Below, piece by piece: positions 24,660 to 33,181 of a stretch of DNA of 35,403 nucleotides (positions are counted from its first letter, which is position 1; every line of letters starts with the position of its first letter). The notes beneath the pieces were generated by a model. That model searched no databases. It saw only the letters and a list, made by a program, of their open reading frames with translations, and had not been told where the DNA came from. Location: positions 1-35,403 of the forward strand of contig CAJTQX010000027.1 in assembly GCA_910578425.1 (NCBI GenBank), given 5' to 3'. The stretch is from an uncultured Anaerotignum sp. Lineage in GTDB: Bacteria > Bacillota > Clostridia > Lachnospirales > Anaerotignaceae. The position numbers and the translations under genes were made by a program.

Positions 24660-26567
24660 ATGAAAATTACATTGAAGGACGGCGTTGTAAAGGAATTTGA
24701 CAGCGCGGTATCCGTTCTGGATATCGCAAAGGCAATCAGCGAGGGGCTTGCAAGAAACGCCTGCGCTGGCATTGTGAACGGCGAAGTAAAGGATCTGCGT
24801 TATGTTGTAGATGCGGACGCGGAAGTCAGCATCTGCACATTTGAGGACGAAGCAGGAAGAATGGCGTTCCGTCATTCTGCGTCCCATATTCTGGCGCAGG
24901 CGGTAAAACACCTGTACCCTGAGGTAAAGCTGGCAATCGGCCCTGCTATCGCGGATGGTTTCTACTATGATTTCGACAGGGAAAAAGCCTTTACACAGGA
25001 AGAACTGGAAGCCCTTGAGGAAGAAATGAAGAAGATTGCAAAGGAAGATCTGGCAATCGAACGCTTTGAGCTGCCCCGTGCGGAGGCAATCAAATATATG
25101 GAGGAGCGTCAGGAACCTTATAAGGTAGAGCTGATTCAGGATTTGCCGGAGGACGCCGTTATTTCTTTCTATAAACAGGGCGATTTTGCAGACCTCTGCG
25201 CAGGTCCCCACCTGATGAGCACGAAGCCGGTGAAAGCAATCAAGCTGACTTCCGTTGCGGGTGCGTACTGGCGCGGCAATGAGAAAAACAAAATGCTTTC
25301 CCGTATTTACGGAACAGCTTATCCGAAGGCGTCTGAACTGGAAGCATACCTGACGATGATGGAAGAAGCGAAAAAGCGCGACCATAGAAAACTGGGCAAG
25401 GAACTGAAACTGTTCGCCCTGTTGGATGAGGGCCCTGGTTTCCCGTTTTTCCTGCCGAAGGGCATGACGCTGAAAAATACTCTGCTGGAGTATTGGAGAG
25501 AGATTCATAAAGAGGCTGGTTATGTGGAGGTTTCCACACCGATCATACTGAACCGCGACCTGTGGTACAGAAGCGGCCACTGGGATCACTACAAAGACAA
25601 TATGTATACAACAGTAATCGACGAGGAGGACTATGCGGTAAAACCCATGAACTGCCCCGGCGGTATGCTGATCTATAAGCAGGATATGCATTCCTATCGT
25701 GATCTGCCTATCCGTATGGGTGAGATCGGTCTGGTTCACAGGCATGAGAAAAGCGGCGCGCTGCATGGTCTGATGCGTGTACGCTGCTTCAATCAGGACG
25801 ATGCGCATATCTTTATGACGGAAGAACAGATTAAGGATGAAATCAGCGGCGTTATCCGCCTGATTGATGGTGTTTATAAGCAGTTTGGTTTCAAATATCA
25901 TATTGAGCTTTCCACAAGGCCGGAGAACAGTATGGGTTCCGATGAGGCCTGGGAGATTGCGACAAATGGGCTGCGTGATGCTCTGGACGAGAACAAGATT
26001 CAGTATACTGTCAACGAAGGCGACGGTGCGTTTTACGGCCCGAAAATTGACTTCCATCTGGAGGACTCTATTGGCAGAACATGGCAGTGCGGCACGATCC
26101 AGTTGGATATGCAGATGCCGGAACGTTTTGAACTGGAATATACGGCAGCAGACGGCAGCAAGAAGCGTCCGGTTATGATCCACCGTGTATGCTTCGGTTC
26201 GATCGAACGTTTCATTGGTATCCTGATCGAGCATTTTGCCGGCCAGTTCCCGACATGGCTTGCGCCTGTACAGGTAAAAGTGCTGCCGATTTCCGAGAAA
26301 TTCGTGGATTATGCGAAGGAAGTGGAAACGGCTCTGGATAAGGCGGGTATCCGCGTAGAGACAGATAACCGTGCGGAAAAGATTGGCTACAAAATCAGAG
26401 AGGCAAGAAACGAAAGAGTACCTTATATCATTGTTGTAGGCGAAAAGGATCAGGAAGCGAAAAAGGTTTCCCTGCGTTCCAGAAAGAATGGCGAGGAAGG
26501 CCAGTTCGATCTTGCTGACGTGATTGCAAGGATACAGGAAGAAATCAAAACAAAAGCACTGGACTGA
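24660..26567 (+). CDS. thrS: Threonine-tRNA ligase
   Basis: The product is 635 aa, the full normal length. Domains in order: TGS (about 1-60); an editing domain with HSASH (72-76) and the CAGPH zinc-like site, which removes mis-attached serine; a class II catalytic core with MNCPGGM, motif 2 (RCFNQDDAHIF) and motif 3 (HRVCFGSIERF); and an anticodon-binding domain (about 535-635). Cys in VCFGS replaces the more usual Ile. It charges tRNA-Thr in the cytoplasm. The start follows AAAGGAGAG, and expression is controlled by the upstream T-box. Confidence 0.97.
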   Translation: MKITLKDGVVKEFDSAVSVLDIAKAISEGLARNACAGIVNGEVKDLRYVVDADAEVSICTFEDEAGRMAFRHSASHILAQAVKHLYPEVKLAIGPAIADGFYYDFDREKAFTQEELEALEEEMKKIAKEDLAIERFELPRAEAIKYMEERQEPYKVELIQDLPEDAVISFYKQGDFADLCAGPHLMSTKPVKAIKLTSVAGAYWRGNEKNKMLSRIYGTAYPKASELEAYLTMMEEAKKRDHRKLGKELKLFALLDEGPGFPFFLPKGMTLKNTLLEYWREIHKEAGYVEVSTPIILNRDLWYRSGHWDHYKDNMYTTVIDEEDYAVKPMNCPGGMLIYKQDMHSYRDLPIRMGEIGLVHRHEKSGALHGLMRVRCFNQDDAHIFMTEEQIKDEISGVIRLIDGVYKQFGFKYHIELSTRPENSMGSDEAWEIATNGLRDALDENKIQYTVNEGDGAFYGPKIDFHLEDSIGRTWQCGTIQLDMQMPERFELEYTAADGSKKRPVMIHRVCFGSIERFIGILIEHFAGQFPTWLAPVQVKVLPISEKFVDYAKEVETALDKAGIRVETDNRAEKIGYKIREARNERVPYIIVVGEKDQEAKKVSLRSRKNGEEGQFDLADVIARIQEEIKTKALD

Positions 26568-26585
26568 TGTGACGGACCTGTTTTT

Positions 26586-26617
26586 ATCCCCCCATATGGA
26601 AGTATGGGGGGATTTTT
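26586..26617 (+). terminator. Terminator of thrS
   Basis: ATCCCCCCATA pairs perfectly with TATGGGGGGAT around TGGAAG and is followed by TTTT. It lies 18 nt after the stop. Confidence 0.92.
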
Positions 26618-26652
26618 AGGAGGGAGCCGTATGGCGGATATGGGGGGACTTT

Positions 26653-27657
26653 ATGAGCAGAGCAAAATGCGGGAAACGGTTTTATATGGCTTTTATGATG
26701 CTTTTTTGTGTTTTGTTCTGCGGGTGCGGGACGAATGACGCGGGGGCGGACAGAGACTGGATTGTGGACGGGGAATATAAGCCGTTCAATGTGCCGAGGA
26801 ATACAATGGTGAAGCTGATGACGCTGGTTGAGGCGGGGGACGCTGACAGTATTTATGAGGTGTTTTCGCGGGACGTCAAGGAAAACACGAAAGACCTCGA
26901 TGGACAGATACAGGAATTTATCCGCTTTGTAGAAGAAAATGTGACGGATTGGGATTTTTTGTCGGGAGGCGGTAATGGGGACCGCCGCAGCGGTGTTGTC
27001 ACTATGACAAGGGCTTCATTCTATAAATTCACCACAAACAGTGGGATTTACCGGTGCGACATCGGCGAAGTGCTGAAAGACACGAAACGGCCGGAATCAG
27101 AGGGATTTTCCGACATAACAGTTTATCCAGATGAATTATCCTGGGAATACGCGCCTAAGAAGCCAACGGGCATCTATATGGTATATCGGGCAGGCGACCA
27201 GCCGCCGGATTGTCCTATCGAGCCAACAGCCCTGGAAACGCTTTTGGAGCTTTCGCAGGCGGGGGACACAGAGGGTATTTATGAAATGTTTTCTGTGACA
27301 GCAAAGAGGAATGCCGAAGGGTTACAGGAACAAATAGAAGAATTGTCGCGTTTTTTGAGTGGGCAGGTTATTTCATGGGAGCCTTACGCCTGGGCACAGA
27401 ATATGGAGGAATTCAACCATGATATGGCCGCAACGCGGGAAATGTTTTTTTACCTGCATACGGATAAGGGGCTTTACCGCTGTGACATCAGGGAGGTGTT
27501 GGAGGCCGATTATCCGGCAGATGCCGGACTTTACAGCGTTTCGATTTTTCCCGCGTTGTATCCCGGGGAAGAACCGGAGTATGAAGACAGAACCTATAAA
27601 GGATACTGCACCTGGGGACGGGAAAATATGGGCGTATCCATTGCTTACGGGCAATAA
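26653..27657 (+). CDS. Lipoprotein with two DUF5104-like repeats
   Basis: The product is 334 aa. A lipoprotein signal ends in LFCGCG with Cys25 as the lipid-bearing residue. Two copies of one domain follow. Copy one begins near residue 50 (MTLVEAGDADSIYEVFS, DLDGQIQEFIRF, GIYRCDIGEV) and copy two near 195 (LELSQAGDTEGIYEMFS, GLQEQIEELSRF, GLYRCDIREV). This matches DUF5104, found in clostridial lipoproteins, usually once per protein. The fold is probably NTF2-like. The function is unknown. It lies alone, after the thrS terminator and before the infC leader, with a weak ribosome site before ATG 26653. Confidence 0.8.
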   Translation: MSRAKCGKRFYMAFMMLFCVLFCGCGTNDAGADRDWIVDGEYKPFNVPRNTMVKLMTLVEAGDADSIYEVFSRDVKENTKDLDGQIQEFIRFVEENVTDWDFLSGGGNGDRRSGVVTMTRASFYKFTTNSGIYRCDIGEVLKDTKRPESEGFSDITVYPDELSWEYAPKKPTGIYMVYRAGDQPPDCPIEPTALETLLELSQAGDTEGIYEMFSVTAKRNAEGLQEQIEELSRFLSGQVISWEPYAWAQNMEEFNHDMAATREMFFYLHTDKGLYRCDIREVLEADYPADAGLYSVSIFPALYPGEEPEYEDRTYKGYCTWGRENMGVSIAYGQ

Positions 27658-27716
27658 AAAGAAGTGGTGCGGGAAAAGGAGAAAAAGCAGTTTTTATCCA
27701 AAAACGGAAAAAACAG

Positions 27717-27745
27717 TTGACGGGGAATGGAAATGATGGTATACT
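27717..27745 (+). promoter_or_regulatory. SigA promoter of infC-rpmI-rplT
   Basis: TTGACG (27717-27722) and TATACT (27740-27745) have a 17-nt spacer and precede the L20-type leader. Confidence 0.8.
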
Positions 27746-27764
27746 GCTGTGGTAAACAAAGAAG

Positions 27765-27900
27765 AAGTTCCGCTTCTCACCTTACGGCCACGGAGCTGGT
27801 AAGGTTAATACAGCAATAAGACAGAGGAAAGGTGTGCTCTGTTTTTCTGTGTGCGGCGGATTTCTTCCGGCGCTTTCTTTTTTATTTCAGAGGGGGCGTT
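27765..27900 (+). promoter_or_regulatory. L20-type autoregulatory leader with attenuator
   Basis: The segment from about 27766 (GTTCCGCTTCTCACCTTACG then GCCACGGAGCTGG) has the conserved sequence of the Firmicute infC leader, where ribosomal protein L20 binds and causes early termination. It is followed by stems such as CACCTTAC/GTAAGGTT and a T-rich stretch near 27872-27886. Assignment rests on sequence resemblance and position. Confidence 0.75.
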
Positions 27901-27931
27901 CTGTGGCAATTATTTTGGGGAGGTGCTTGAC

Positions 27932-28438
27932 ATTACTGATTTAATGATCAATGAGCAAATCAGGGACAAAGAAATTAGACTTATCGATGAAAACGGCGAG
28001 CAGCTGGGTATTGTTTCTTCGAGGGACGCGCAGAAAATCGCGGACGAAAAGAAACTCGATCTTGTGAAGATCGCGCCGACAGCGAAGCCGCCCGTATGCC
28101 GCATCATGGATTACGGCAAATACAAATTCGATCAGGCGAAAAAGGAAAAAGAAGCCAGAAAGAAACAGAAAACCGTCGATGTGAAGGAACTGCGGCTGTC
28201 CCCGAGTATTGATACGCATGATGTTCAGGTGAAGGTCAAAAAAGCCAATGAATTTTTGAAGGACGGCGACAAAGTAAAGGTCAGCATTCGTTTCAGAGGG
28301 CGCGAAATTGGCCATTCTAAAGCAGGAATGGCGATTTTGGAGGATTTTGCCAAGCAGACGGAGGAATTTGGCGTGATCGACAAACAGCCCAAAATGGAGG
28401 GCAGGAGTCTTGTCATGTTCCTTGCTCCGAAGAATTAA
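27932..28438 (+). CDS. infC: Translation initiation factor IF-3
   Basis: The product is 168 aa. Both IF-3 domains are present: N-terminal ITDLMINEQIRDKEIRLIDE, a lysine-rich linker (KKEKEARKKQKT) and C-terminal VKVSIRFRGREIGH. IF-3 binds the 30S subunit and checks start codons. I place the start at ATT 27932, because GGGGAGG (27917-27923) lies 8 nt upstream and the protein then begins just before the conserved DLMINEQIR; infC is known to use such rare starts in other bacteria. A GTG at 27923 overlaps the ribosome site and the ATG at 27944 is too far from it. First gene of infC-rpmI-rplT. Confidence 0.93.
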   Translation: MTDLMINEQIRDKEIRLIDENGEQLGIVSSRDAQKIADEKKLDLVKIAPTAKPPVCRIMDYGKYKFDQAKKEKEARKKQKTVDVKELRLSPSIDTHDVQVKVKKANEFLKDGDKVKVSIRFRGREIGHSKAGMAILEDFAKQTEEFGVIDKQPKMEGRSLVMFLAPKN

Positions 28439-28515
28439 ACCGCAGGGCGGAAGGAACTATCAGAACAGGCAGTGCGCGCTTGCGTACCGTAAGACATTTT
28501 TAGGAGGATAAGGTT

Positions 28516-28716
28516 ATGCCTAAGTTGAAAACGAAAAAAGCAGCAGCGAAGAGATTCAAAATCACTGCAACAGGTCAGTTGAAAAGACAGAAATCCAATA
28601 CACAGCACATTCTTGGCAAGAAGTCCAGAAAGAGAAAAAGAAACCTCAGACACGCTACAACTGTGGATAAGACAGTTCTGAACAGTGTAAAGAAACGCCT
28701 GCTGCCTTACGCATAA
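28516..28716 (+). CDS. rpmI: 50S ribosomal protein L35
   Basis: The product is 66 aa, very basic, with the family text MPKLKTKKAAAKRFKITATG and GKKSRKRKRNLRHA. It is a late structural protein of the large subunit. TAGGAGG-like sequence lies upstream. Middle gene of the IF-3 operon. Confidence 0.97.
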   Translation: MPKLKTKKAAAKRFKITATGQLKRQKSNTQHILGKKSRKRKRNLRHATTVDKTVLNSVKKRLLPYA

Positions 28717-28762
28717 GGGCTGACGGAGAACATTTGGGATACTATTTTTAGGAGGACTTATC

Positions 28763-29116
28763 ATGGCAAGAGTAAAGGGCGCATTGAACGCGAGAAAAAG
28801 ACATAAAAAGGTATTGAAGCTGGCAAGAGGCTACCGCGGCGCGAGAAGCAAACAGTACAGAGTTGCGAAGCAGTCCGTAATGAAAGCAATGGCGTTTGCG
28901 TTTGCCGGCAGAAAGCAGACAAAGAGAGAGTACAGAAGCCTGTGGATCACAAGAATCAATGCCGCTGCAAGACTGAACAACATTTCTTACAGCAAGCTGA
29001 TCCATGGCCTGAAACTGGCTGATATCAATATCAACAGAAAGATGCTGGCAGAGCTGGCAGTTTCTGACCCTGCGGCTTTCACAGCACTGGCTGACACCGC
29101 AAAGGCAAAACTGTAA
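28763..29116 (+). CDS. rplT: 50S ribosomal protein L20
   Basis: The product is 117 aa, with the family start MARVKGALNARKRHKKVLKL and the C-terminal NINRKMLAELAVSDPAAF. L20 is needed for early 50S assembly and also represses this operon by binding the leader. AGGAGGACTT precedes the ATG. It ends the operon. Confidence 0.97.
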   Translation: MARVKGALNARKRHKKVLKLARGYRGARSKQYRVAKQSVMKAMAFAFAGRKQTKREYRSLWITRINAAARLNNISYSKLIHGLKLADININRKMLAELAVSDPAAFTALADTAKAKL

Positions 29117-29136
29117 TAGAGATGAAACCACAGAGG

Positions 29137-29160
29137 GGCTTTCTGAAAGGAAAGCCTTTT
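29137..29160 (+). terminator. Terminator of infC-rpmI-rplT
   Basis: GGCTTTC (29137-29143) pairs with GAAAGCC (29150-29156) and is followed by TTTTT. Confidence 0.85.
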
Positions 29161-29192
29161 TCTGTGCAGATAAGACAGGCAGGAGGAAAGGT

Positions 29193-30110
29193 ATGGGAAC
29201 GGTATTTGTCAATGCGTTTGGCTTTCTTTTTATGATACTTTTGGGGTTTACGCTGAAACGAATCGGCTTATTTTCGATAGAAGACAGCGGGCTTTTGAGC
29301 AGGCTGGTGCTGAAGATTACGCTGCCGATGGCGATTATACATAATTTCCGTTCTCTGGAACTGTCCCCGTCTTTTCTGGTGGCTATCGGGCTGGGGTTTG
29401 CAGTCAATTTCGCGGCGATTGGGATCGTCCTGCTTGTGACGAGGCGGCAGCCCGCGCCGAAACGGGCGTTTTATATTATCAATACGGCAGGGTATAATAT
29501 CGGGCTTTGCACACTGCCGTATATGTCCAGCTTTTTTGCTGCGGAGGCAATTGCCCTGCTCTGCATGTTTGACGTTGGCAACGCAATCATGTGCTTTGGC
29601 GGAACGTTTACGATTGCCATGACGGTGGCAAAGGGACGGGGCGGCGTAGATAAACGGGAAATCCTGAAAACATTGTTTTCCTCAATGCCGTTTGTGACAT
29701 ATCTGGTGATGATACTGCTCTGCGCTACGCATATCCGTCTGCCGGAGCCTGTTTATACCGTAGCGGGTATGATTGGGCAGGCGAATGCGTTCCTTGCGAT
29801 GCTCCTGATTGGTATACTTTTTGAACCGAAAATTGACCGGAATGAACTGAAGGATATGGCGGGGGTGTTTGGGCTGCGCATGGCGACAGGAACCGTGTTT
29901 GCCCTGCTGATTTACAACTTTCTGCCCGTCTCGCTGATGTACCGGCAGATATTGTCCATTATTGTGTTTTCACCCATTTTGAGCGTTGCGCCGATTTATA
30001 CGGAACGCTGCGGCTATAACCGCTCTGTGGCGGCGGTGCTGAATTCGCTGATGCTGCCGTTCAGCATGGTGATAATGACGGTGCTGCTGATTTTGCTGCG
30101 GATATTCTGA
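29193..30110 (+). CDS. AEC-family (auxin efflux carrier) permease
   Basis: The product is 305 aa with about ten hydrophobic helices. The family start FGFLFMILLGFTLKRIGLFS and the central TAGYNIGLCTLPY, where the helix-breaking Asn-Ile-Gly occurs, support AEC. Relatives carry organic acids such as malate or malonate out of or into the cell. The substrate cannot be told. AGGAGGAAAGG lies before ATG 29193. A DUF4177 gene follows after 15 nt. Confidence 0.82.
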   Translation: MGTVFVNAFGFLFMILLGFTLKRIGLFSIEDSGLLSRLVLKITLPMAIIHNFRSLELSPSFLVAIGLGFAVNFAAIGIVLLVTRRQPAPKRAFYIINTAGYNIGLCTLPYMSSFFAAEAIALLCMFDVGNAIMCFGGTFTIAMTVAKGRGGVDKREILKTLFSSMPFVTYLVMILLCATHIRLPEPVYTVAGMIGQANAFLAMLLIGILFEPKIDRNELKDMAGVFGLRMATGTVFALLIYNFLPVSLMYRQILSIIVFSPILSVAPIYTERCGYNRSVAAVLNSLMLPFSMVIMTVLLILLRIF

Positions 30111-30125
30111 GGAAGGATGTTTTTT

Positions 30126-30311
30126 ATGAAAAGATGGGAATACAAAGTTGTAACGATTGCAACGAATGCGACTTTAACTACGAAGCAGTACGAAAAAGCC
30201 GCACAGGAGTTTGAGGAACGGTTGAATGCATTGGGTGCGGAAGGCTGGGAGATGGTGCAGCGCGCGGATGGCTTCTTTTTCTTCAAAAGAGAAAAGAACA
30301 ACTCATTTTGA
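30126..30311 (+). CDS. DUF4177 small protein
   Basis: The product is 61 aa. It starts MKRWEYKVVTI, continues with LNALGAEGWEMVQRADGFFF and ends KREKNNSF, the typical DUF4177 pattern (Trp-Glu-Tyr-Lys, then LNxLGxEGWE). The function is unknown. I chose the ATG at 30126 since GGAAGG is 9 nt upstream; the ATG at 30117 would touch the site. It probably shares the transcript of the permease. Confidence 0.85.
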   Translation: MKRWEYKVVTIATNATLTTKQYEKAAQEFEERLNALGAEGWEMVQRADGFFFFKREKNNSF

Positions 30312-30344
30312 CGAAAAAATTTTTCTTTTGTAAAGGAAAAAACC

Positions 30345-30373
30345 TTGACAAATGGAAGGACTGCCATTAAAAT
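30345..30373 (+). promoter_or_regulatory. SigA promoter of ylxM-ffh
   Basis: TTGACA (30345-30350) and TAAAAT (30368-30373) with a 17-nt spacer lie 46 nt before ylxM. Confidence 0.75.
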
Positions 30374-30419
30374 AGGAAAAGTGGTTGTAAAGTAGTTTTC
30401 CTTTACAGGAGGCGGAACG

Positions 30420-30770
30420 ATGGACGATATTCTGCATTTGACGCTGCTCTATGATTTTTACGGCGAACTGCTGACGGAGAAGCAGAAGCAGGTCTATGGA
30501 ATGCATTATCAGAATGACCTTTCTCTCTCAGAGATTGCGGAAGAACTGTCTGTCAGCCGGCAGGCTGTGCGTGACCAGCTGCTGCGGACGGAAAAAATAT
30601 TGCAGGGATACGAAGAAACCCTGCATCTGATTTCCCGTTTTCAGGAGCAGCGCAGAGCTGTGGAGGAAATGAAAGCGATCATGGAGGCGATGGAGCGGGA
30701 GCCGCTCGATGGGAACCTGGCGGAGGCTGTTTCCAGAATGAAAAAAATCGCCGACAGCATCATATTCTGA
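30420..30770 (+). CDS. ylxM: YlxM (UPF0122) helix-turn-helix protein
   Basis: The product is 116 aa. It has the sigma-70 region 4-like helix-turn-helix typical of YlxM: LYDFYGELLTEKQKQVYGMH then LSLSEIAEELSVSRQAVRDQ. It lies 16 nt upstream of ffh as in most Firmicutes and is thought to be linked to the signal recognition particle, possibly as regulator or partner. AGGAGG precedes the ATG. Confidence 0.92.
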   Translation: MDDILHLTLLYDFYGELLTEKQKQVYGMHYQNDLSLSEIAEELSVSRQAVRDQLLRTEKILQGYEETLHLISRFQEQRRAVEEMKAIMEAMEREPLDGNLAEAVSRMKKIADSIIF

Positions 30771-30786
30771 AAGGAGGAGCGGTCTG

Positions 30787-32127
30787 ATGGCTTTTGAAAA
30801 TCTTTCCGGGAAGCTGCAGGAGGTATTCAAGCAGCTGCGGGGAAAAGGCAGGCTGACGGAAGCTGACGTGAAAGCGGCTATGCGGGAAGTGAAGATCGCG
30901 CTTCTGGAGGCGGACGTCAATTTCAAAATTGTAAAAGAATTTATTAAGAAGGTCACGGAACGCGCCATTGGCACAGAGGTGCTGGAGGGGCTGAATCCAG
31001 GACAGCAGGTTATCAAGATCGTAAACGAAGAACTGATAGACCTGATGGGGACAACGCAGAGCCGTTTGACCTTTGCGAACCGCCCGCCGACAGTATATAT
31101 GATGGTTGGCCTGCAGGGTGCAGGTAAGACTACTTCCAGCGGGAAGCTGGCAGGGCAGCTGCGTAAGCAGGGAAGGAATCCTCTGCTGGTAGCCTGTGAC
31201 GTTTACCGCCCGGCGGCAATCAGGCAGTTACAGGTGGTAGGGAAAAATTACAATATTCCGGTGTTCGAGATGGGCGATAAGCTCAGCCCTGTGGAGATTT
31301 CCAAAAAGGCTTTGGAATATGCCGCGGAACAGCATAACGATGTGATTTTGATTGATACGGCTGGCCGCCTGCATATCAATGAGGAACTCATGCAGGAGTT
31401 GCAGGATATCAAAGCGGCAGTTAAGCCGCAGGAAATTCTGCTGGTTGTGGACGCAATGACAGGTCAGGACGCTGTAACGGTTGCGGAGAGCTTTGACAGC
31501 CAGCTTGGCGTAGATGGCATTATCCTGACAAAGCTGGACGGCGATGCAAGAGGCGGCGCGGCTCTTTCGGTCCGGAGCGTAACGAACAAGCCGATCAAAT
31601 ACATCGGCATGGGGGAAAAAATGGAGGACCTGGAACCGTTTTACCCCGACCGCATGGCATCCCGTATCCTGGGCATGGGCGATGTGCTTTCCCTGATTGA
31701 CAAGGTGCAGCAGAACATCGACGAGCAGGAAGCCCTGGAAATGCAGAAGAAAATGCGTTCCAATGAATTTACGCTGGAGGATTTTCTTTCGCAGATGCAG
31801 CAGATTAAAAAAATGGGCCCGCTGAAAGACCTGATGGGAATGATACCCGGCATGAACAAAATTGATATGGACGCCGCTCTGAAAGGCGTTGATCCGGCAA
31901 AGGAAATGGCTAAGACAGAAGCGATTATACAGTCCATGACGAAGGATGAACGGGCGAATCCCTCTATTTTGAACGGACCGAGAAAAAAACGCATTGCAAA
32001 CGGCTGCGGCAGGACGATTGCGGATGTGAACCGTCTGCTGAAACAGTTTGAGGAAATGAAAAAAATGATGAAACAGATGAACAATATGCAGAAAGGCCAT
32101 AAAAAGGGCCGTCTGCCGTTCTTTTGA
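30787..32127 (+). CDS. ffh: Signal recognition particle protein Ffh
   Basis: The product is 446 aa. The N domain (1-90) is followed by a GTPase G domain with GLQGAGKTT (108-116), DTAGR and TKLDGDARGG, then a Met-rich M domain (about 325-446) that binds 4.5S RNA and signal peptides (MQQIKKMGPLKDLMGMIPGM, GCGRTIADVNRLL). It takes membrane-protein-making ribosomes to the FtsY receptor. AAAGGAGGAG lies upstream of ATG 30787. It is followed by rpsP after 73 nt. Confidence 0.97.
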   Translation: MAFENLSGKLQEVFKQLRGKGRLTEADVKAAMREVKIALLEADVNFKIVKEFIKKVTERAIGTEVLEGLNPGQQVIKIVNEELIDLMGTTQSRLTFANRPPTVYMMVGLQGAGKTTSSGKLAGQLRKQGRNPLLVACDVYRPAAIRQLQVVGKNYNIPVFEMGDKLSPVEISKKALEYAAEQHNDVILIDTAGRLHINEELMQELQDIKAAVKPQEILLVVDAMTGQDAVTVAESFDSQLGVDGIILTKLDGDARGGAALSVRSVTNKPIKYIGMGEKMEDLEPFYPDRMASRILGMGDVLSLIDKVQQNIDEQEALEMQKKMRSNEFTLEDFLSQMQQIKKMGPLKDLMGMIPGMNKIDMDAALKGVDPAKEMAKTEAIIQSMTKDERANPSILNGPRKKRIANGCGRTIADVNRLLKQFEEMKKMMKQMNNMQKGHKKGRLPFF

Positions 32128-32200
32128 TAAAACCGGCTTGGCTTCCCCAAAACGGGGATAGATATAGAGCAAAAGATTTGAGATTTGGGAGGTGAAAGAC

Positions 32201-32449
32201 ATGGCAGTAAGAATCAGACTGAAAAGACTGGGTGCAAAGAAGGCTCCTTTTTATAGAATCGTTGTTGCGGATTCCAGAACACCCAGAAACGGCAAATCCA
32301 TCGAGGAAATCGGTTACTACGATCCTACAAAGGAACCTGCTGTTCTGAAAGTTGACGCGGAAGCGGCTAACAAATGGCTCACAACAGGCGCACAGCCTTC
32401 TGAAACTGTAAAGGCTCTGCTGAAAAAGGCAGGCGTTATCGGCGAATAA
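32201..32449 (+). CDS. rpsP: 30S ribosomal protein S16
   Basis: The product is 82 aa with the family start MAVRIRLKRLGAKKAPFYRI and the middle IGYYDPTKEP. It is an early 30S assembly protein. The ATG at 32201 follows GGGAGGTGAAAGAC. First gene of the rpsP-khpA-rimM-trmD group. Confidence 0.97.
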   Translation: MAVRIRLKRLGAKKAPFYRIVVADSRTPRNGKSIEEIGYYDPTKEPAVLKVDAEAANKWLTTGAQPSETVKALLKKAGVIGE

Positions 32450-32470
32450 TCCGAAACGGAGGGCTGGACT

Positions 32471-32701
32471 ATGAAAGAACTGCTGGAAGTCATTGCAAAA
32501 AGGCTTGTTGAAAACCCAGAGCAGGTCTCTGTGACAGAAACGGAAAATGACAGGACTCTTGTTCTGGAGCTGAAAGTGGCTCCGGAGGATATGGGCAAGG
32601 TCATCGGCAAGCAGGGAAGGATCGCGAAAGCGATTCGGACTGTTGTGAAGGCGGCCGGCGTCCATGAGGACAAGAAAATTGTTGTGGAGATTGTACAGTA
32701 A
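32471..32701 (+). CDS. khpA: KH-domain RNA-binding protein KhpA
   Basis: The product is 76 aa and consists of one KH domain with the GxxG loop in GKVIGKQGR, followed by IAKAIRTVV. In Firmicutes it pairs with KhpB and binds many RNAs, with effects on cell division. It is 21 nt after rpsP. Confidence 0.95.
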   Translation: MKELLEVIAKRLVENPEQVSVTETENDRTLVLELKVAPEDMGKVIGKQGRIAKAIRTVVKAAGVHEDKKIVVEIVQ

Positions 32702-32832
32702 AGACCCTTGGATTTGATTTTTGCTGCGCAGTATTGTGCGGCAAAAATGGGCCGGGGGACAGATTGCCAGGATTTCAACAATTCAGGCAGGGTGATAACA
32801 CATTGCTCAGACTGTCAAAACTTATTTATAAG
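32702..32832. other. Hairpin-bearing spacer between khpA and repeat B
   Basis: A stem of up to 12 pairs (TTTTGCTGCGCA with TGTGCGGCAAAA, some G-U) lies at about 32716-32744. There is no T-run after it, so termination is doubtful. Nothing else is recognisable. Confidence 0.5.
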
Positions 32833-33104
32833 TTGCGGAAGGGTTTGGGAAACGAAACGTTTCCCCTGGCACCGCTTTTGCGGCAGACCTTTGGTCTGGT
32901 TCGCAAAGCGAATTGCCGGGGAATCCGCAGGGCGGACTTTGTCTGCCTGAGAAAAGGGGGAGTTTCAGGGCTTTTCTGAAAGCTGCTGGAACAGTCCCTT
33001 TATACCGACAGTCACTCAAAAAAGGTTTTGTACAGCGGGCAGGGTCCGCTGTTGCCGCAGCCGCGAAGCGGTTCAACGGAAGGCGCAGCCTGAGCTTTTT
33101 TTGA
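32833..33104 (+). repeat. Dispersed intergenic repeat family B, copy 2
   Basis: It is the plus-strand relative of 22811-23063. The core from GTCCCTTTATACCGAC to GCCTGAGCTTTTTTTG is close to copy 1. Triloop hairpins include CAGACC-TTT-GGTCTG, TTCGC-AAA-GCGAA, GGCGGAC-TTT-GTCTGCC and AGCGGGC/GTCCGCT, and AGCCGC-gaa-GCGGTT. It separates khpA from rimM, which are normally close. Confidence 0.85.
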
Positions 33105-33181
33105 TACGCTGGGCAGGGTGGGGACACCCTGCTGTTTTTATAGGAAGAAAAAGACAGAGGTGCGTGAAAACAGAGGTGTAT

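Noticed and set aside
24534..26234. Minus-strand open frame (566 aa) opposite thrS
   Set aside because: It is a codon-bias shadow of thrS and has no start signal or domain.
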